A stretch of DNA of 64,000 bases, taken from NCBI RefSeq assembly GCF_014541205.1, contig NZ_CP061280.1, positions 1,752,798 through 1,816,797 on the forward strand. The letters are read 5' to 3'. The position numbers and the translations under genes were made by a program. This stretch comes from Mannheimia bovis. Lineage in GTDB: Bacteria; Pseudomonadota; Gammaproteobacteria; Enterobacterales; Pasteurellaceae. Shown one piece after another: positions 38,647-48,676 of this stretch. The notes under the pieces are model-generated. The model did not search any database, was not told the DNA's origin, and was given only the letters and a program-made list of their open reading frames with translations. The number at the start of each line of letters is the position of its first letter. The stretch's first letter is position 1.

Positions 38647-39669
38647 ATGCAAAAAATCTTCCCGGAAACACTTCAGCACTCTTTAAGCAAAGGATTACAA
38701 CCCTTTTATCTATTAACAGGGAACGATTTACTTTTGGTTAATGAAACCAAAGATTTAATTATTCAAATTGCCCGCTCAGACGGCTTTGATGAAAAGAAAG
38801 AGATTGAAATTAAGAATGACACAAACTGGGAAACTCTTTTTGAAGCAACTCAAGAGATGGGGTTATTTTTTACACGCCAAATTCTTATTCTCAATTTTCC
38901 CGATTCGCCAACGGCTACACAATTAAAAAAACTTGCTGAGCTTTGTGCTTTAATTCATTCTGATCTACTCTTTATTTTGCATTTACCAAAATTTTCCAAA
39001 ACGATGGAAAAGCAGGCTTGGTTTAGCCAAATTGAACCTCAATTAGTGCAAATTAATTGCCAAACGCCCGAAATTAGCAAACTACCGCAATGGTTAAATA
39101 ATCGAGTCAAAGAGATGAATTTACAGATTGAGGCTGAAGCAAATCAGCTACTCTGCTATAGCTACGAGGGCAACTTACTTGCATTAAAACAAGCATTACA
39201 GCTGCTACAGCTTCAATGCAATGATAGCAAAATTACCCTTAATAAAGTCAAAGAAATGGTAGAGAATTCAGCTCAATTTACCCCATTCCAATGGATTGAT
39301 GCCCTTTTCGAAGGGAAAATAGGGCGAGCTCAACGCATTTTACATCATCTCCAAAATGAAGAAGTGCAAGCGGTTGTTTTATTACGCATTGTACAAAAAG
39401 AGCTAATGATTTTACTTGAAATTACCCGCTCTCCAACACCAGTATTAAGTGAGCAAGCTCTCTTTAATGGTAATTTACGAACAGAATTTGACCGATTGAA
39501 GATCTGGCAAAATCGCAGACCATTCTACAGCCAAGTGGTACAACGTTTAACCTATAAAAAACTTTACGCCTTAATCCAACAGCTTGCTGAATTAGAGCGT
39601 AAAATAAAACAAGAATTTAGCGATGATATTTGGCTAGAGCTAGAGCGTTTCTCTGCTCAATTTGCATAA
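38647..39669 (+). CDS. holA: DNA polymerase III delta subunit
   Basis: HolA is the wrench of the clamp loader that opens the beta clamp. The 340-residue protein begins MQKIFPETLQHSLSKGLQPF, then YLLTGNDLLLVNETKDLI. TRQILILNFPDSPTATQLKK and the C-terminal collar region (LLRIVQKELMILLEI and FYSQVVQRLTYKKLYALIQQ) are as expected. Its stop directly abuts the stop of the converging yacG, leaving no spacer. Confidence 0.93.
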   Translation: MQKIFPETLQHSLSKGLQPFYLLTGNDLLLVNETKDLIIQIARSDGFDEKKEIEIKNDTNWETLFEATQEMGLFFTRQILILNFPDSPTATQLKKLAELCALIHSDLLFILHLPKFSKTMEKQAWFSQIEPQLVQINCQTPEISKLPQWLNNRVKEMNLQIEAEANQLLCYSYEGNLLALKQALQLLQLQCNDSKITLNKVKEMVENSAQFTPFQWIDALFEGKIGRAQRILHHLQNEEVQAVVLLRIVQKELMILLEITRSPTPVLSEQALFNGNLRTEFDRLKIWQNRRPFYSQVVQRLTYKKLYALIQQLAELERKIKQEFSDDIWLELERFSAQFA

Positions 39670-40481
<812 letters not shown>

Positions 40482-40503
40482 TCAAAATTAAAGTTTCTCA
40501 ATT

Positions 40504-41160
40504 CTAGTAATTAATCCCTCTGCTTTCAAGCGTTACAACAGCACTCATCGCCAAACTAATAAACGGAATAAATGCCAACTTTTCTAAGTTTTGCTTTTTT
40601 ATCCACCAATAAGCAAAATAGTAAAAAATACCTAGCAAACAGGCAATTAATATCAGCAATAACATTTTTTCTACATCAAATAAGGGAGATAAAGCTAGTA
40701 ATAACAACATATCGCCAGAACCAAATGTTTCTTTTTTAAAAATAATAGAAGAGAAAAGAGCTATGAATAGGCAAAATAATGAGGTAAACAATAAAGTCTC
40801 ATTATGGAAATTATTTAATCCTTTCCATAAAACAAGTAGAAAAATAAGCCCGATATAGCGAGTATCTGTCAGGTAGTAGCAAATATCTAAAAGGGAGAGA
40901 AAACAAAGTAGAATAAAAATTACGCCAATAGTCAGATTTTCCGAACAATACATAATAAGTGGAAAAAGCAAAAAAAAGAGGTTTGCCCATCTTGTTTGTT
41001 GAGGTTTTAACGCAGATTGTGCAATAAATTCCTGTTCGCTTAACTCAAACTGATGGATTGAGCTCACTTCTTGATAAATTTGCTGGTTTATTCGTGTCGC
41101 AAATCTTGGGATTTCCGCTTTAAACCAAAATGCGGATAAAATGGAAAGTAAAAGCCACAT
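40504..41160 (-). CDS. pilD: Type IV prepilin peptidase
   Basis: PilD cuts the leader from PilA and methylates the new N-terminus in the inner membrane. The 218-residue protein has several membrane helices and the two catalytic aspartates of the aspartic peptidase: one in LLDICYYLTD and one in GSGDMLLLLALSP. The cytoplasmic cysteine motif present in many PilD proteins is missing, and the protein is short; Pasteurellaceae PilD enzymes tend to be compact. It is last in pilABCD, 3 bp after pilC. Confidence 0.88.
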   Translation of the reverse strand: MWLLLSILSAFWFKAEIPRFATRINQQIYQEVSSIHQFELSEQEFIAQSALKPQQTRWANLFFLLFPLIMYCSENLTIGVIFILLCFLSLLDICYYLTDTRYIGLIFLLVLWKGLNNFHNETLLFTSLFCLFIALFSSIIFKKETFGSGDMLLLLALSPLFDVEKMLLLILIACLLGIFYYFAYWWIKKQNLEKLAFIPFISLAMSAVVTLESRGINY

Positions 41161-41163
41161 AAA

Positions 41164-42360
41164 TTACTCCACTAAACTTCCCATATCAAAAATCGGTAAG
41201 TATAGCCCGACAATAATCGTGCCGACAATCACGCCCATTAGTAGCATCAACATTGGCTCTAATAACTGGGAGAGAATATCAATTTGATAATCCAGTTTTT
41301 GTTGGTATATCTCGCTAATATGCTCACACATTTTAGCAACATTGCCGCTCCGCTCGCCTATTTCGATCATTTGTGGCATCTCTAAGCCAAATACATTTGG
41401 GTTAATGCCTTGCGAAAATTTATAGCCTTGCTGCAAAAGATTAAGCATAAACTCAACCTCTTTTTGTAAGATAGGATCATCGCTTTTTTCGGATAAAAAC
41501 GATTTTAATGCGATATCTAACGGAATATGAGCATTCAACATTAATGCAATATTTTGGCTAAAAAAGACTATTCGTGCTTGTTCTATAATTTGCCTAAAAA
41601 TAGGGAGTTTAGACAATAACCTAAGTTTCAATTTCGTCCTCCAATTCCCTCTTTTTGCAAAAAATAAGAAAAAAATGACCGCTAGTAATAATAAAGTGAA
41701 TAAAAGGTTTTTCTGCTCAATCAAACATCGAGAAAGAGAAAATAAAATGTCGGTAATCAGTGGTAAAGCTTGTGCTTTTGTACCATAAAGCTCGGCAAAT
41801 TGTGGCACGATAAATACTAAAAGCCCGATAGAAAGAGAGAGTGAGATAAACAGTACTATTACAGGATAAAACAGGATTTTCTTAACCTTTTTAGCCAATT
41901 TATCTGCCTTAACTCTGCTTTCCGCTAAATTGGTTAAAATAAAACCGAGTTTTCCACTCTGCTCGCCCATTTTAATCAGTTGAATTTCTTGGTTAGTAAT
42001 AAATTTATTGAGTTTTTCTAAAGATTGCGAAAAAGAGTAACCGCTTTCAATTAACTGAATTAATTCACTTAGCCATTGATATAACCTAATATTTCGGCAA
42101 TTTTGTAAAATCAAAAAGAGAGCTTGCTTTAATGGAACGGCAGAATTCACTAACAATGCCAGTTGAGATAAAAATTGGCTGATCTCCTCTTTTTTCGGAT
42201 TTTGCGAAAAGACAAAATTTCGGCTAACTCGAATTTGTTCATAACCTTTTGCAAGTAATGTGCTTTCAAGCTCTTCTCGGCTTAAAGATAACAGCCTACC
42301 TTTACGCTTTTGTTGAAAACGATCTATCGCTTTCCAATGAAATTCATAAATTTTAACCAT
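41164..42360 (-). CDS. pilC: Type IV pilus inner-membrane platform protein PilC
   Basis: PilC is the GspF-family platform on which the pilus is assembled. The 398-residue protein has two homologous GspF domains (about 70-190 and 270-390). Motifs are FLSQLALLVNSAVPLKQALF, QEIQLIKMGEQSGKLGFIL and QMIEIGERSGNVAKMCEHIS. Three membrane helices are visible, the last near LLEPMLMLLMGVIVGTIIVG. The gene overlaps pilB by 8 bp and precedes pilD. It is required for DNA uptake in relatives. Confidence 0.94.
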   Translation of the reverse strand: MVKIYEFHWKAIDRFQQKRKGRLLSLSREELESTLLAKGYEQIRVSRNFVFSQNPKKEEISQFLSQLALLVNSAVPLKQALFLILQNCRNIRLYQWLSELIQLIESGYSFSQSLEKLNKFITNQEIQLIKMGEQSGKLGFILTNLAESRVKADKLAKKVKKILFYPVIVLFISLSLSIGLLVFIVPQFAELYGTKAQALPLITDILFSLSRCLIEQKNLLFTLLLLAVIFFLFFAKRGNWRTKLKLRLLSKLPIFRQIIEQARIVFFSQNIALMLNAHIPLDIALKSFLSEKSDDPILQKEVEFMLNLLQQGYKFSQGINPNVFGLEMPQMIEIGERSGNVAKMCEHISEIYQQKLDYQIDILSQLLEPMLMLLMGVIVGTIIVGLYLPIFDMGSLVE

Positions 42361-43744
42361 TACCTAACACCCTAAAAATTTCTGCCTGATTGGTTTTTCC
42401 TTCCGCTAATTTTTCTTTCGCACTTTCAGCTAAGGTTTCAAAATCTAAACAAGCGGTCGTTTTTTCAAAATTTTTTGCAGATCGACTGAATAGTTGATAC
42501 ACCCCAATTCTGCCTTTATAACCCTGATAACAATGCTCACAACTAATGCCACCACATTTTGTGCAAGTTCGTCTTAATAAACGTTGAGCCACCACAAGCA
42601 ATAACGCATTTTTCAGCTCGAATTCTTTTATCCCGAGTTGCAACAATCGCTCAATTGCAGAAGGAGCATCATTGGTATGCAATGTTGAAAGCACTAAATG
42701 CCCTGTTTGAGCCGCTCTCAAGGCAATTTCCGCACTCTCTTCATCACGAATTTCCCCAAGCATAATGATGTCTGGATCTTGACGGAGAAAGGTTCTCAAC
42801 AGTTGGCTGAAATCAAGATTAATGCCCCTGTTTACTTGGGTTTGAATAATACCTTCTATCTCAATTTCAATCGGATCTTCTACCGTTAATATATGCTTTT
42901 CGCTAGTATTAAGATGGCTTAATGCACTATATAAAGTGATACTTTTTCCGCTACCTGTTGGACCTGTTACTAAAATTAATCCTTGAGGTTGGTTGAGTGC
43001 ATTGAGTAATGTTTCTTTTTGGTTTTGGTTAAAACCTAACTCCAGAAAATCCAAATTAGTCGGTTTATTCTTTTGAAGCCGAAGGACGACTTTTTCACCC
43101 AAATGGGTAGGTAAAGTTGAAACTCGGAAATCTAAGATTTCCGCTAAAATTGTTTTGAAGTGAAATTGCCCATCTTGTGGTAAACGGGTTTCACTAATAT
43201 CTAATTTAGCCAATAATTTAATGCGAGAAATCAGTCTACTCGATAAACTTTGTGGGAGTGTTTTATAAATATGCAGCACGCCATCAATTCTCAGCCGAAT
43301 GAGTAATTTCTCTTTTTGCGGTTCAAGATGAATATCTGAAGCGTTATTTTTTAAACAGAATTTAAACAGATTATCTAAAATTTGGATAATCGGATCATTT
43401 CTGTCTATTTGCTCCGAATGTGCTAATGAATACGCTACATTATCCTCATAAATTTCACTCTGCAAACTACTCTGTTCGGGTGAAAGGGCATTGAGCAGAA
43501 ACTTCAATTCATCGGAGGAAATCAAAACAGGTTCAATTTGCTTATGGTAGATAAAGGCAAAAATCTCACAAGCACTGATATTTTGCATATCGTCTACCGC
43601 CAACCATAATTGAGATTGTGTTTCTTGAAGTGGCACAGCCAAATATCGCAATAAAATCTGTTTTTCATTGCAATTTTTCTGCCACTGCTCGCTCGAAATT
43701 TCAATCATTTCTTGGTTGGCTAAATCGGTAACTGAATACGACAT
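42353..43744 (-). CDS. pilB: Type IV pilus assembly ATPase PilB
   Basis: PilB powers pilus extension from the cytoplasm. The 463-residue GspE-type ATPase has Walker A GPTGSGKS near residue 260. The Asp box is in LTVEDPIEIEIEGIIQTQVN, Walker B in DPDIIMLGEIRDEESAEIAL, and the His box in TGHLVLSTLHTNDAPSAIER. Four zinc cysteines follow in CTKCGGISCEHC. An exact USS near the 3' end (42449-42457) encodes KTTACLDF. No retraction ATPase gene (pilT) is present in the window. Confidence 0.95.
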   Translation of the reverse strand: MSYSVTDLANQEMIEISSEQWQKNCNEKQILLRYLAVPLQETQSQLWLAVDDMQNISACEIFAFIYHKQIEPVLISSDELKFLLNALSPEQSSLQSEIYEDNVAYSLAHSEQIDRNDPIIQILDNLFKFCLKNNASDIHLEPQKEKLLIRLRIDGVLHIYKTLPQSLSSRLISRIKLLAKLDISETRLPQDGQFHFKTILAEILDFRVSTLPTHLGEKVVLRLQKNKPTNLDFLELGFNQNQKETLLNALNQPQGLILVTGPTGSGKSITLYSALSHLNTSEKHILTVEDPIEIEIEGIIQTQVNRGINLDFSQLLRTFLRQDPDIIMLGEIRDEESAEIALRAAQTGHLVLSTLHTNDAPSAIERLLQLGIKEFELKNALLLVVAQRLLRRTCTKCGGISCEHCYQGYKGRIGVYQLFSRSAKNFEKTTACLDFETLAESAKEKLAEGKTNQAEIFRVLGNG

Positions 43745-43764
43745 TTTGATTTCCTCAAGATGAA

Positions 43765-44247
43765 TTAGTCGTTTGATGCAGCTGATGCGGTATTACAAAA
43801 GCCTGCAGGGAAAAGGCTGGTATCTTTACCGCTACAACTCGATGACCAACTAATCGTATTGTTTGCAAATTTTGGTGTTAACGTATAACTATAACCTTCA
43901 AGCGAGCCTTTGCCTGTTACGGTAATAATGCCTTTAGTTACGGTAATCGAATTAAGATATTTGGTTTCATTACCACTCGTTTTATTGGCTTGAATACCAT
44001 TTGTACCACCGGAGCAATTATCCAGCCCATTACTATTATAAATACACAGCTCAACATCTGATTTATAAGAAGCCGAAGCCCGCAACAGCTCCGATAACGC
44101 TGCTTTTTGCGTATAAGAGTTGTAGGACGGAATTGCAATGGTTGCAAGAATGGCAATGATCGCAATCACGATCATCAACTCAATTAAGGTAAACGCCTTG
44201 TGTAATTGACGAGTGTAAAGCGGTCGAAAATGGACAATTTTTTGCAT
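43765..44247 (-). CDS. pilA: Type IV pilin, major prepilin PilA
   Basis: PilA is the pilus subunit needed for DNA uptake. The 160-residue prepilin has an 18-residue leader, then FTLIELMIVIAIIAILATIA, the class III N-terminal helix with the conserved Glu5. The residue before the cut is Ala (LHKA/FTLIE), where Gly is usual. C-terminal cysteine pairs occur in CIYNSNGLDNC and CSGKDTSLFPAGFC. AAGGA lies 7 bases before the ATG. A degenerate USS (44216-44246) encodes the first ten residues. It is the first gene of pilABCD. Confidence 0.94.
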   Translation of the reverse strand: MQKIVHFRPLYTRQLHKAFTLIELMIVIAIIAILATIAIPSYNSYTQKAALSELLRASASYKSDVELCIYNSNGLDNCSGGTNGIQANKTSGNETKYLNSITVTKGIITVTGKGSLEGYSYTLTPKFANNTISWSSSCSGKDTSLFPAGFCNTASAASND

Positions 44248-44334
44248 ATAAATTCCTTATGAATAAAACGCCAAAACAGCTTGGCGATGAAAGTGTGCAA
44301 ATTTTTTACCATTTTTGCGATAAACAAATTTCAA

Positions 44335-44356
44335 TTTTTCGATGCAGATCGAAAAA
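44335..44356. promoter_or_regulatory. CRP-S type site upstream of pilA
   Basis: A near-perfect 22-bp dyad: left half TTTTTCGATGC, right half AGATCGAAAAA. Both half-sites have C at the position where ordinary CRP sites have T, the mark of Sxy-dependent CRP-S sites. A candidate extended -10 for pilA (TGGTAAAAA on the minus strand) lies about 27 bp downstream. radA starts 73 bp away on the other side. Confidence 0.75.
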
Positions 44357-44428
44357 ATAAAATTTCCATCTGTTTATCTATACAGTTTTTTGCTAGAATT
44401 CCATAAATTTGAGGATTGAGGATAAAAA

Positions 44429-45808
44429 ATGGCAAAAGCACCAAAAACCGCCTATGTTTGTAATGATTGCGGTGCAGAATATTCCCGTTGGATGGGGCAA
44501 TGCAAAGAATGTAAGGCTTGGAATACGATTAGCGAAGTACGATTAATTTCGAGTAAAGAAGCTGCAAAATCTGACCGCTTCAGTGGCTATGCAGGCGAAA
44601 CCTCAGGCAAAGTACAGGCACTTTCCGATATTAGCCTACAAGAAGTACCTCGTTTTAGTAGTGGCTTTAATGAGCTGGATCGTGTGCTAGGTGGTGGTGT
44701 TGTGCCGGGTTCGGCTATTTTGATTGGTGGACACCCCGGTGCCGGGAAAAGTACATTATTGCTACAAGTAATGTGCGGATTGGCTCAACATATCCCAACT
44801 CTCTACGTAACAGGGGAAGAATCATTACAACAAGTTGCAATGCGTGCTAATCGTTTGGGTTTACCTACGCAAAATCTAAAAATGCTCTCTGAAACTTCTG
44901 TAGAGCATATTTGCAATATTGCCGACCAAGAAAAGCCGAAAATTATGGTGATCGACTCTATACAAGTAATGCACTTGTCAGATATTCAATCTTCTCCCGG
45001 CAGTGTTTCACAGGTTCGAGAATGTGCCTCGTTTTTAACTCGTTATGCCAAAACCCGCCAAGTGGCAATTATTATGGTTGGGCACGTTACTAAAGATGGT
45101 ACGCTTGCCGGTCCAAAAGTATTAGAACACGCGATTGATGCCTCATTATTACTGGAAGGTGAATCTGACTCTCGTTTTAGAACCTTACGTAGCCAAAAAA
45201 ACCGCTTTGGTGCGGTCAATGAATTAGGCGTATTTGCAATGACAGAGCTGGGCTTGAAAGAAGTTAAAAACCCTTCTGCCATTTTCTTGAGCCGTAGCGA
45301 AGAGCAAACACCGGGTAGCTCGGTAATGGTGCTTTGGGAAGGAACACGTCCATTGCTGGTGGAAATTCAAGCATTGGTGGATCACTCGATGCTGGCTAAC
45401 CCTCGCCGTGTAGCAGTTGGTTTAGATCATAACCGTTTATCGCTATTACTTGCCGTTTTGCATCGACACGGCGGATTACAAATGTCGGATCAAGATGTTT
45501 TTGTGAACGTGGTTGGTGGCGTGAAAGTAACAGAAACCAGTGCCGATCTCGCCTTGATCTTAGCGTTAATTTCAAGTTTCCGAAATCGCCCTTTGCCGCA
45601 AGATTTGGTGGTATTTGGCGAAGTAGGATTAGCTGGTGAAATCCGCCCTGTTACCAGCGGACAAGAACGTATCAGCGAAGCCGCTAAACACGGCTTTAGG
45701 CGAGCGATTATTCCACACGGAAACGCTCCCAAAAAAGCGATTAAAGATATGGAGGTATTTACCGTGAAAAAACTCAGCGATGCGTTAGATATTCTTGGCA
45801 ATCTATAA
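44429..45808 (+). CDS. radA: DNA repair protein RadA
   Basis: RadA is a RecA-like helicase that processes recombination intermediates. The 459-residue protein has an N-terminal C4 zinc finger (CNDCGAEYSRWMGQCKECKAW, given as ligand pairs at residues 11-14 and 25-28). Walker A is GGHPGAGKST near 105, and the RadA-specific KNRFG motif is in RSQKNRFGAVNELG. A Lon-like C-terminal domain has GGLQMSDQDVFVNVVGGVKV and GEVGLAGEIRPV. It is divergent from pilA. Confidence 0.96.
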   Translation: MAKAPKTAYVCNDCGAEYSRWMGQCKECKAWNTISEVRLISSKEAAKSDRFSGYAGETSGKVQALSDISLQEVPRFSSGFNELDRVLGGGVVPGSAILIGGHPGAGKSTLLLQVMCGLAQHIPTLYVTGEESLQQVAMRANRLGLPTQNLKMLSETSVEHICNIADQEKPKIMVIDSIQVMHLSDIQSSPGSVSQVRECASFLTRYAKTRQVAIIMVGHVTKDGTLAGPKVLEHAIDASLLLEGESDSRFRTLRSQKNRFGAVNELGVFAMTELGLKEVKNPSAIFLSRSEEQTPGSSVMVLWEGTRPLLVEIQALVDHSMLANPRRVAVGLDHNRLSLLLAVLHRHGGLQMSDQDVFVNVVGGVKVTETSADLALILALISSFRNRPLPQDLVVFGEVGLAGEIRPVTSGQERISEAAKHGFRRAIIPHGNAPKKAIKDMEVFTVKKLSDALDILGNL

Positions 45809-45817
45809 AATAACAAT

Positions 45818-45852
45818 ACCGCTTAAAGCTAGGCTATAAGCGGTCTTTTTTC
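45818..45852 (+). terminator. radA terminator
   Basis: ACCGCTTA (45818-45825) and TAAGCGGT (45837-45844) pair around an inner AGC/GCT step, followed by CTTTTTT. The stem reuses USS-like sequence (AAGCGGTC), but the core is not exact. Confidence 0.8.
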
Positions 45853-45861
45853 ACTAAAATT

Positions 45862-46092
45862 TTACGCCTGTGCGACTTCGGATTTATTACCTTTAAAAAT
45901 ATAATACAAATTAATACAAACCACCAAAGCATTCAAACCTGTTACCGGAATTGAGCCAATCAGCAAACCATAAACCACAAAACAGGCACAACCTAATGAA
46001 TTGACTAAACGAAGTTTAATTACATCTTTTAATAAAAACGAACTAGCAACTAATACCATTGCAACATAGCCTAAAATTTCAACATAGTTCAT
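45862..46092 (-). CDS. Short YgjV-like inner-membrane protein
   Basis: A 76-residue hydrophobic protein with two or three membrane helices (YVEILGYVAMVLVASSFLLK, then LGCACFVVYGLLIGSIPVTG and ALVVCINLYYIF). The pattern VASSFLLKDVIKLRLVNSLG resembles the YgjV family of inner-membrane proteins. E. coli YgjV is roughly twice as long, so this is a half-size version or a related small family. A sensible ribosome site (GAGGAG) precedes the ATG. The function is unknown. Confidence 0.72.
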   Translation of the reverse strand: MNYVEILGYVAMVLVASSFLLKDVIKLRLVNSLGCACFVVYGLLIGSIPVTGLNALVVCINLYYIFKGNKSEVAQA

Positions 46093-46218
46093 TGAAGTCT
46101 CCTCAAATTAAAATAAACACCTATATTCTAAAATGTCTGCGATTATTTGTATCTAAGGCTAAAAATAGCAAAGGTTTGCGTTCACATTTTTTATTTCTAA
46201 TTGATTATTTATTCATCA

Positions 46219-46707
46219 TTAGCAACGTTCAAGCACCATAAAATGGCAACGATATAGATTATTTTCATCAATTTCTGACCATTTTTCTTCAACTAACTGC
46301 CAATTTTCTTCATCAAATTCAAAGAAGGTATCGCCCTCAATTTCTGCCTGAATTTCGGTTAAATAAAGCGTATCTGCCGTTGGTAAGGCTTGTTTAAATA
46401 ACTCTCCGCCACCGATAATCATAATTTCATCGCTATTTGCAAAACTTTTGGCTAATTCGACCGCTTGTTCCAACGATGTTGCCGAATAAGCCCCTTCCAC
46501 CTCAAAACCTGAACGAGAAAGAATAACATTCGGGCGTTTTGGCAATAACCGCCCGATAGATTCATAGGTTTTCCGCCCCATAATTACCGGTTTTCCCACC
46601 GTATTTTGGCGAAACCAGGCTAAATCTACAGGTAAATACCACGGCATTTGGTTATTTTTACCGATAACTTTATTCTTTGTTCTGGCAACGATGACGCTAA
46701 TTTTCAT
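46219..46707 (-). CDS. folA: Dihydrofolate reductase
   Basis: FolA reduces dihydrofolate to tetrahydrofolate and is the target of trimethoprim. The 162-residue protein has the expected VARTKNKVIGKNNQMPWYLP, with substrate-binding VDLAWFRQNTVGKPVIMGRK, then SIGRLLPKRPNVILSR and IMIIGGGELF. Length is standard. A USS (46460-46468) encodes LEQAVELAKSF. It is divergent from proB with a 111-bp gap. Confidence 0.96.
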   Translation of the reverse strand: MKISVIVARTKNKVIGKNNQMPWYLPVDLAWFRQNTVGKPVIMGRKTYESIGRLLPKRPNVILSRSGFEVEGAYSATSLEQAVELAKSFANSDEIMIIGGGELFKQALPTADTLYLTEIQAEIEGDTFFEFDEENWQLVEEKWSEIDENNLYRCHFMVLERC

Positions 46708-46818
46708 TTTCTATCCTTTTATGCAATTTGGTTTGATTTTATATCAAATTAAGCGTGATTTTACACCTTAAAAGTGATAATTTTATTCACATAATTTTTA
46801 ATATAAAGTGAAGCCGTT

Positions 46819-47910
46819 ATGTCAAAAACTATCGTCATTAAATTTGGAACAAGCACTCTCACCCACGGCACAAAAAGTTTAAGCCGTCCCTATATGCTGG
46901 AATTGGTGAAACAAATTGCACAGTTACACCAAAATCACCGAGTAATAGTAGTAACTTCCGGTGCAGCCGCAGCAGGGCGTGATTACTTAGGACACCCTGA
47001 GTTACCCAAAACATTAGCATCCAAGCAAATGTTAGCCGCAGTTGGGCAAAGCCAGCTCATTCGTGTATGGGAAAATTTATTTGATATTTACAATATTCAT
47101 ATCGGGCAGATGCTATTAACTCGAGCAGATCTGGACGATCGTGAACGTTTTCTAAATGCCCGTGATACGCTTGATGCCTTGCTTGCTCAGAAAATCATTC
47201 CAGTGATCAATGAAAATGATGCCGTTGCCACCGAAGAGTTTAAAGTAGGCGATAACGATAATTTATCTGCATTAGTTGCTATCCTTGCTCAGGCAGATCA
47301 GCTCTATTTATTGACCGATCAAGAAGGGTTATTCAGTGCCGATCCTCGCTCAACCCCTGATGCTAAATTGCTCTCGATAGTTGAAAAAATCACGCCTGAA
47401 ATCCGACAAATTGCAGGTGGTAGTTCAACCGGATTAGGCACAGGCGGAATGAGTACCAAAATTACCGCAGCTGATATTGCTACTCGTTCAGGCGTAGAAA
47501 CCATCATAGCATCAGGTTCTCGCCCAAATGTGTTGGTGGATTTAGCTAATGGAGAAAATATCGGCAGTAAATTTTTAGTGCAATCTGACCGCTTGGAAGG
47601 CAGAAAACGTTGGTTATTTGCCGCTCCACAAGTGGGTGAAATTGTGGTCGATCTCGGAGCAGAAAAAGCCTTGCTTGAACACAAATCACTACTGCCTGTG
47701 GGCGTTTCACACATTAAAGGCGAGTTTACACGGGGGGAAGTGATTAAAATCTTCAACCAAGATGGGAAACCAATTGCACTTGGTATTGCCCGTTATAGCA
47801 GTGAGGCACTACTTCGCATTAAAGGTAAAAAATCGAAAGAGATTGAATCGCTACTCGGTTATGAATTTGGCTCGGTTGCCGTTCACAGTGATGAAATGGT
47901 GGTGTATTAA
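46819..47910 (+). CDS. proB: Glutamate 5-kinase
   Basis: ProB phosphorylates glutamate in the first step of proline synthesis. The 363-residue protein has an amino-acid kinase domain ([57 protein letters not shown]). A C-terminal PUA domain follows ([38 protein letters not shown]). It shares one base with the next gene in TAATG. proA is not adjacent. Confidence 0.96.
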   Translation: MSKTIVIKFGTSTLTHGTKSLSRPYMLELVKQIAQLHQNHRVIVVTSGAAAAGRDYLGHPELPKTLASKQMLAAVGQSQLIRVWENLFDIYNIHIGQMLLTRADLDDRERFLNARDTLDALLAQKIIPVINENDAVATEEFKVGDNDNLSALVAILAQADQLYLLTDQEGLFSADPRSTPDAKLLSIVEKITPEIRQIAGGSSTGLGTGGMSTKITAADIATRSGVETIIASGSRPNVLVDLANGENIGSKFLVQSDRLEGRKRWLFAAPQVGEIVVDLGAEKALLEHKSLLPVGVSHIKGEFTRGEVIKIFNQDGKPIALGIARYSSEALLRIKGKKSKEIESLLGYEFGSVAVHSDEMVVY

Positions 47911-48674
47911 TGGAACTGGGAATTGATATTTTAGCTATTTTATTTGGTGTTGCTATACTTGCCGGCTTTATTGATGCAATTGCCGGCGGTGGCGGTTTAC
48001 TCACTATTCCGGCATTGATGGCGGCAGGGTTGCCACCGGCAATGGCTTTAGGTACAAATAAATTACAAGCCTGTGGTGGATCATTTTCTGCTTCATTTTA
48101 TTTTATTCGCAAAAAAGCGGTCAATTTAAAACAAATTTGGCTACTAATTTTATGTACATTTATTGGCTCGGCTGCCGGCACTATTTTTGTTCAAAGCATT
48201 GATGTGGAATTTCTGAAAACGTTACTCCCATTTTTAATTTTGATTATTGGCATCTATTTTTTAGTCAGCCCAAGTGTAGGCGATGAAGATCGCAAACAAC
48301 GAATTAGCTTTACTGTATTTGCATTTACCGCTTCCGTTGCACTCGGTTTCTATGACGGTATGTTTGGACCTGCAACAGGCTCTTTTATTACATTAGCCTT
48401 TATTTTGTTACTAGGTTTTAATCTCCCGAAAGCAGTCGCACACGCAAAAGTGATTAATTTTACCTCTAACTTCGCCTCACTTATTTTCTTTACCATTGGT
48501 GGTGCAGTTATCTGGAAAGTCGGCTTAATAATGATGGTCGGGCAATTTATTGGTGGCACACTCGGTGCTAAAATGGTAATGACTAAAGGCAAAAAATTAA
48601 TCCGCCCAATGCTGGTAACAATGTCCTTTATTATGGTTGCCAAAATGCTCTACGAACAAGGAATTTTTAATTAA
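47910..48674 (+). CDS. TSUP family membrane permease (TauE/SafE, YfcA-like)
   Basis: A 254-residue membrane protein with about eight helices. The family-typical start includes DAIAGGGGLLTIPALMAAGL and ALGTNKLQACGGSFSASFYF. An internal repeat, GFYDGMFGPATGSFITLAF, is in the second half. TSUP proteins move sulfite, sulfonates or other anions; the substrate cannot be read from sequence. The start overlaps the proB stop, and nth follows after 2 bp, so the three genes are likely cotranscribed. Confidence 0.9.
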   Translation: MELGIDILAILFGVAILAGFIDAIAGGGGLLTIPALMAAGLPPAMALGTNKLQACGGSFSASFYFIRKKAVNLKQIWLLILCTFIGSAAGTIFVQSIDVEFLKTLLPFLILIIGIYFLVSPSVGDEDRKQRISFTVFAFTASVALGFYDGMFGPATGSFITLAFILLLGFNLPKAVAHAKVINFTSNFASLIFFTIGGAVIWKVGLIMMVGQFIGGTLGAKMVMTKGKKLIRPMLVTMSFIMVAKMLYEQGIFN

Positions 48675-48676
48675 CA

